A DNA stretch of 64,000 nt from Ischnura elegans (Eukaryota > Arthropoda > Insecta > Odonata > Coenagrionidae), in contig NC_060254.1 in the NCBI RefSeq assembly GCF_921293095.1, positions 111,748,917 to 111,812,916 on the forward strand, written 5' to 3'. Shown here one piece after another: positions 61,769 through 64,000 of this stretch. The notes beneath the pieces were generated by a model, which ran no database searches, was not told the DNA's origin, and was given only the letters and a program-made list of their open reading frames with translations. Each line of letters starts with the position of its first letter. The stretch's first letter is position 1. The position numbers and the translations under genes were made by a program.

Positions 61769-63527
61769 TTCAAATAACCCCTCCAAAGCTGCATGGAGGA
61801 TTATTAACCAACAAACTAAAAATAACTTTGAACAGAGACCAACTTTTATCAAATTTAATGACCTACCTGTTTTGAACCCTATTGCAATTGCAAATTGTTT
61901 TAATAGCCAATTCTGTCAAACTGCTAATAACACAGATCTACCTTCTCTTAGTTGGGATAAAACACCCTCGTCAATTTTTCTCTCCCCATCTACCCCTAAT
62001 GAGGTTGCCAACATCATCCACTCTCTTTCTAATTCCTGGTCAGTAGGATATGATGGAGTCCCTATACCTATCATTAAATTAGTTGCTAGGATTATTTCTG
62101 CTCCCCTGTCCGACATTTTTAATTTGTCTATCTGCAATGGTCATTTTCCTACCTACCTGAAAACTGCTGTCATCATTCCAATCCATAAAAAGGGATCAAC
62201 CACTGAAGCCAATAACTATCGACCTATTGCACTACTCTCAGCTTTCTCAAAAATTTTTGAGAAACTCTTCTACAATCGCATAATGAATTATTTATCCCAT
62301 TTTAACTTGCTGAATTCTTCCCAACATGGCTTCATCAAGGGAAGATCTACAATATCTGCAGCTTTCCAACTCATTAATGATATCACTTGGGGTCTTTCCA
62401 ATCAGAAAGAAATACTTGGGATTTTCTTCGACCTATCGAAAGCTTTTGATACCCTAAATCATAATATCCTGTTTTCTAAACTCAATCACATTGGAATAAA
62501 TGGCAATGCTCTAGCCTGGATACAATCTTACTTATCCAATAGAATGCAAATGGTTCAATTAAATACAACTTTTGCTGCTGGTGCTAACACACTTCGATCC
62601 AACCCTCTCAAATCGAACTGTGGGGTCCCTCAAGGATCAATCCTGGGCCCTCTTTTATTTGTCATCTTCATCAATGATCTCAAATATCACCTACCTATGT
62701 GTAAGGTGACCCTATATGCTGATGACACTTCTACACTGAACCTTAGCGTTACGCTGTTAGGAGTAACGAATGCTGCTCAAATAACTGTTTCAACTATAGG
62801 TCAATGGTGCCATAATAACAGCTTACAATTAAATGACCTCAAAACATCTTTTCTCCACTTCCATAACAAAATTTCTCCCCCGACTTCAAGCCCTTTACTC
62901 TGAACTATCAGTAATAATTCAATCAAGCAGTCTAACTGTACTAAATTCTTGGGTTTAACTCTAAATGAAAATCTTGACTGGCAATTCCACGTTGATAATC
63001 TGAACAAAAAAATTTCATCTGGTATCTTCATGATTCGTAAACTTGCCCCCACCACCTCTGTGGAGATCTTAAAGCTAGTTTACTTTGCTAAAATCCACTC
63101 CTACCTGTCTTATGGTGTGATATTTTGGGGCAACACCAGTGCTGCCACAAGGGCCTTCTCCATGCAAAAGAGATCTTTGAAGGCAATGGCTGCTGTTTCC
63201 ATCAGATCTCCAGGAAAGCCACTGTTTCTTAAATTCAAGATAATGACACTACCATGTCTGTTTATTTTTTATTGTGCACTATTTGTCAAAATGTATCCTG
63301 ATTTATTCTGTCCGAGCTCTACCATTCATGATTATTTCACTCGGCGCAGAAATGATGTTCACCTGAGAAGGCAACCCTGTGCCTTATCTAGAAAGGGAAC
63401 TCATCACTCAGCTTCCCTTATTTTTAATAAATTACCACCGCATGTAAAAACTCAGTCCAACATTGCAACCTTCAAGCGCGAATTGAGAAGGCTGCTTTTA
63501 TCCAAAGCCTATTACAATCTAGACGAA
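61769..63527 (+). pseudogene. LINE-C2 ORF2, 5'-truncated
   Basis: It starts with SNNPSKAAWRIINQQT and follows LINE-C1 closely: VGYDGVPIPIIKLVARIIS, NYRPIALLSAFSKIFEKLF, QHGFIKGRSTISAAFQL, FFDLSKAFDTLNH, GVPQGSILGPLLFV and the catalytic YADD. An in-frame TGA at 62901-62903 breaks it. The C-terminal part (GVIFWGNTSAATRAFSMQKR) runs to a pogo-like insertion at 63528. It is on the opposite strand to LINE-C1. It is inactive. Confidence 0.85.
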
Positions 63528-63529
63528 TA

Positions 63530-64000
63530 CAGTGGAACTTGGTTAGTACGTTCCTCCTTAGTACGTTTTCCTCCTTAGTACGACGATTTCTCTCGGTCCC
63601 GGTACCATCGGAACAAAATACAGGCAAAAGTATTTGGTTAGTACGTTTGAAAAAATTGCGCTTTCCTGGTTAGTACGCTCAATTGCTAGCCGTGACGCAA
63701 CCCGCAATTCGTTCTCCAGTATCTTCGTAAGGGTCTTAAAGCTCCGAATTCATGATTTAATTTATTATTACTAGCCATTAAAATTCTTGCATTCATTCCA
63801 CATATCTTTCTTCGACCGTGATTTATCCAAATGCATTTCTCATTTCTTATGACGCGATGAAGAATAAAATATGGCCATTTATCAGGAATGTCCGACTATG
63901 CAAAACTGCAGCCAATGAGAAGCCCCAATTTTCCCCACCCTGAGCTCCTCACCTTCTGTTGCCTCTGGAGTGCCCACTGCGCACAAATTTCACGAGTGGG
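63530..64000 (+). mobile_element. pogo-like element, left end, runs off the window
   Basis: CAGTGGAACTTGGTTAGTAC begins directly after a TA (63528-63529) where the LINE-C2 frame ends. TTAGTACG is repeated four times within the first 150 bases, as in the subterminal repeats of pogo/Tigger elements. The right end is outside the window. Confidence 0.7.

Overview
This is a repeat-rich piece of animal nuclear chromosome, most probably arthropod. The evidence is spliced exons with GT/AG borders, many LINE-type retrotransposons with microsatellite tails, a MADF/BESS plus PIF/Harbinger gene pair, pogo-like TA-target transposons, a Ty3/Gypsy LTR element and a Penelope-like fragment. No operons, bacterial genes or CRISPR are present. 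The species cannot be fixed from the sequence.

Host gene. Four minus-strand exons (59.9-60.0, 23.8, 9.7-9.9 and 9.05-9.3 kb) have compatible splice phases and together carry a Schlafen-type AlbA_2 domain that ends at a stop at 9050. Their introns of about 36 kb and 14 kb hold nearly all the mobile DNA. A small minus-strand Myb/SANT-like gene start and end (11.5-12.2 kb) lie inside the 14 kb intron.

0-9 kb: a decayed PIF/Harbinger transposase with a divergent MADF/BESS gene, a LINE 3' relic, small foldback and SINE-like repeats, and long stretches with nothing recognisable. 9-24 kb: the host gene 3' exons; an apparently intact LINE (LINE-A, 13.65-17.68 kb); and, in its ATT tail, a 5.3 kb DNA transposon with long inverted repeats (17.68-22.99 kb) that contains a CR1-like relic and a hAT-like element, which itself contains a 665 bp MITE.

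24-58 kb: one I-clade LINE (minus strand) split by about 28 kb of later insertions. LINE-B (27.1-48.8 kb) sits in it, and LINE-E (48.8-55.3 kb) sits in the LINE-B tail. LINE-B is itself broken by LINE-C1 (29.7-37.4), an L2-like LINE (38.35-44.46), a TA-target transposon (44.68-47.15) and a pogo-like element (47.29-48.67). These carry further guests: a Harbinger-type MITE and a pogo-like element in LINE-C1, a Gypsy element with identical LTRs in the L2-like LINE, and two MITEs in the TA element. Because reading frames resume across the insertions, the order of events can be read directly.

58-64 kb: a Penelope-like scrap, a tandem repeat, a tRNA-like SINE, the upstream host exon, an RTE-like 5' fragment fused to LINE-C2, and the left end of another pogo-like element running off the window.

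The most unusual signal is at the ORF1/ORF2 border of two different LINE families (B and C). In both, ORF1 ends in TGA followed directly by CTAG and ORF2 continues in the same frame, and in family C there is no AUG before the endonuclease domain. TGA-CTAG is the known leaky stop context, so ORF2 may be made by stop-codon readthrough.
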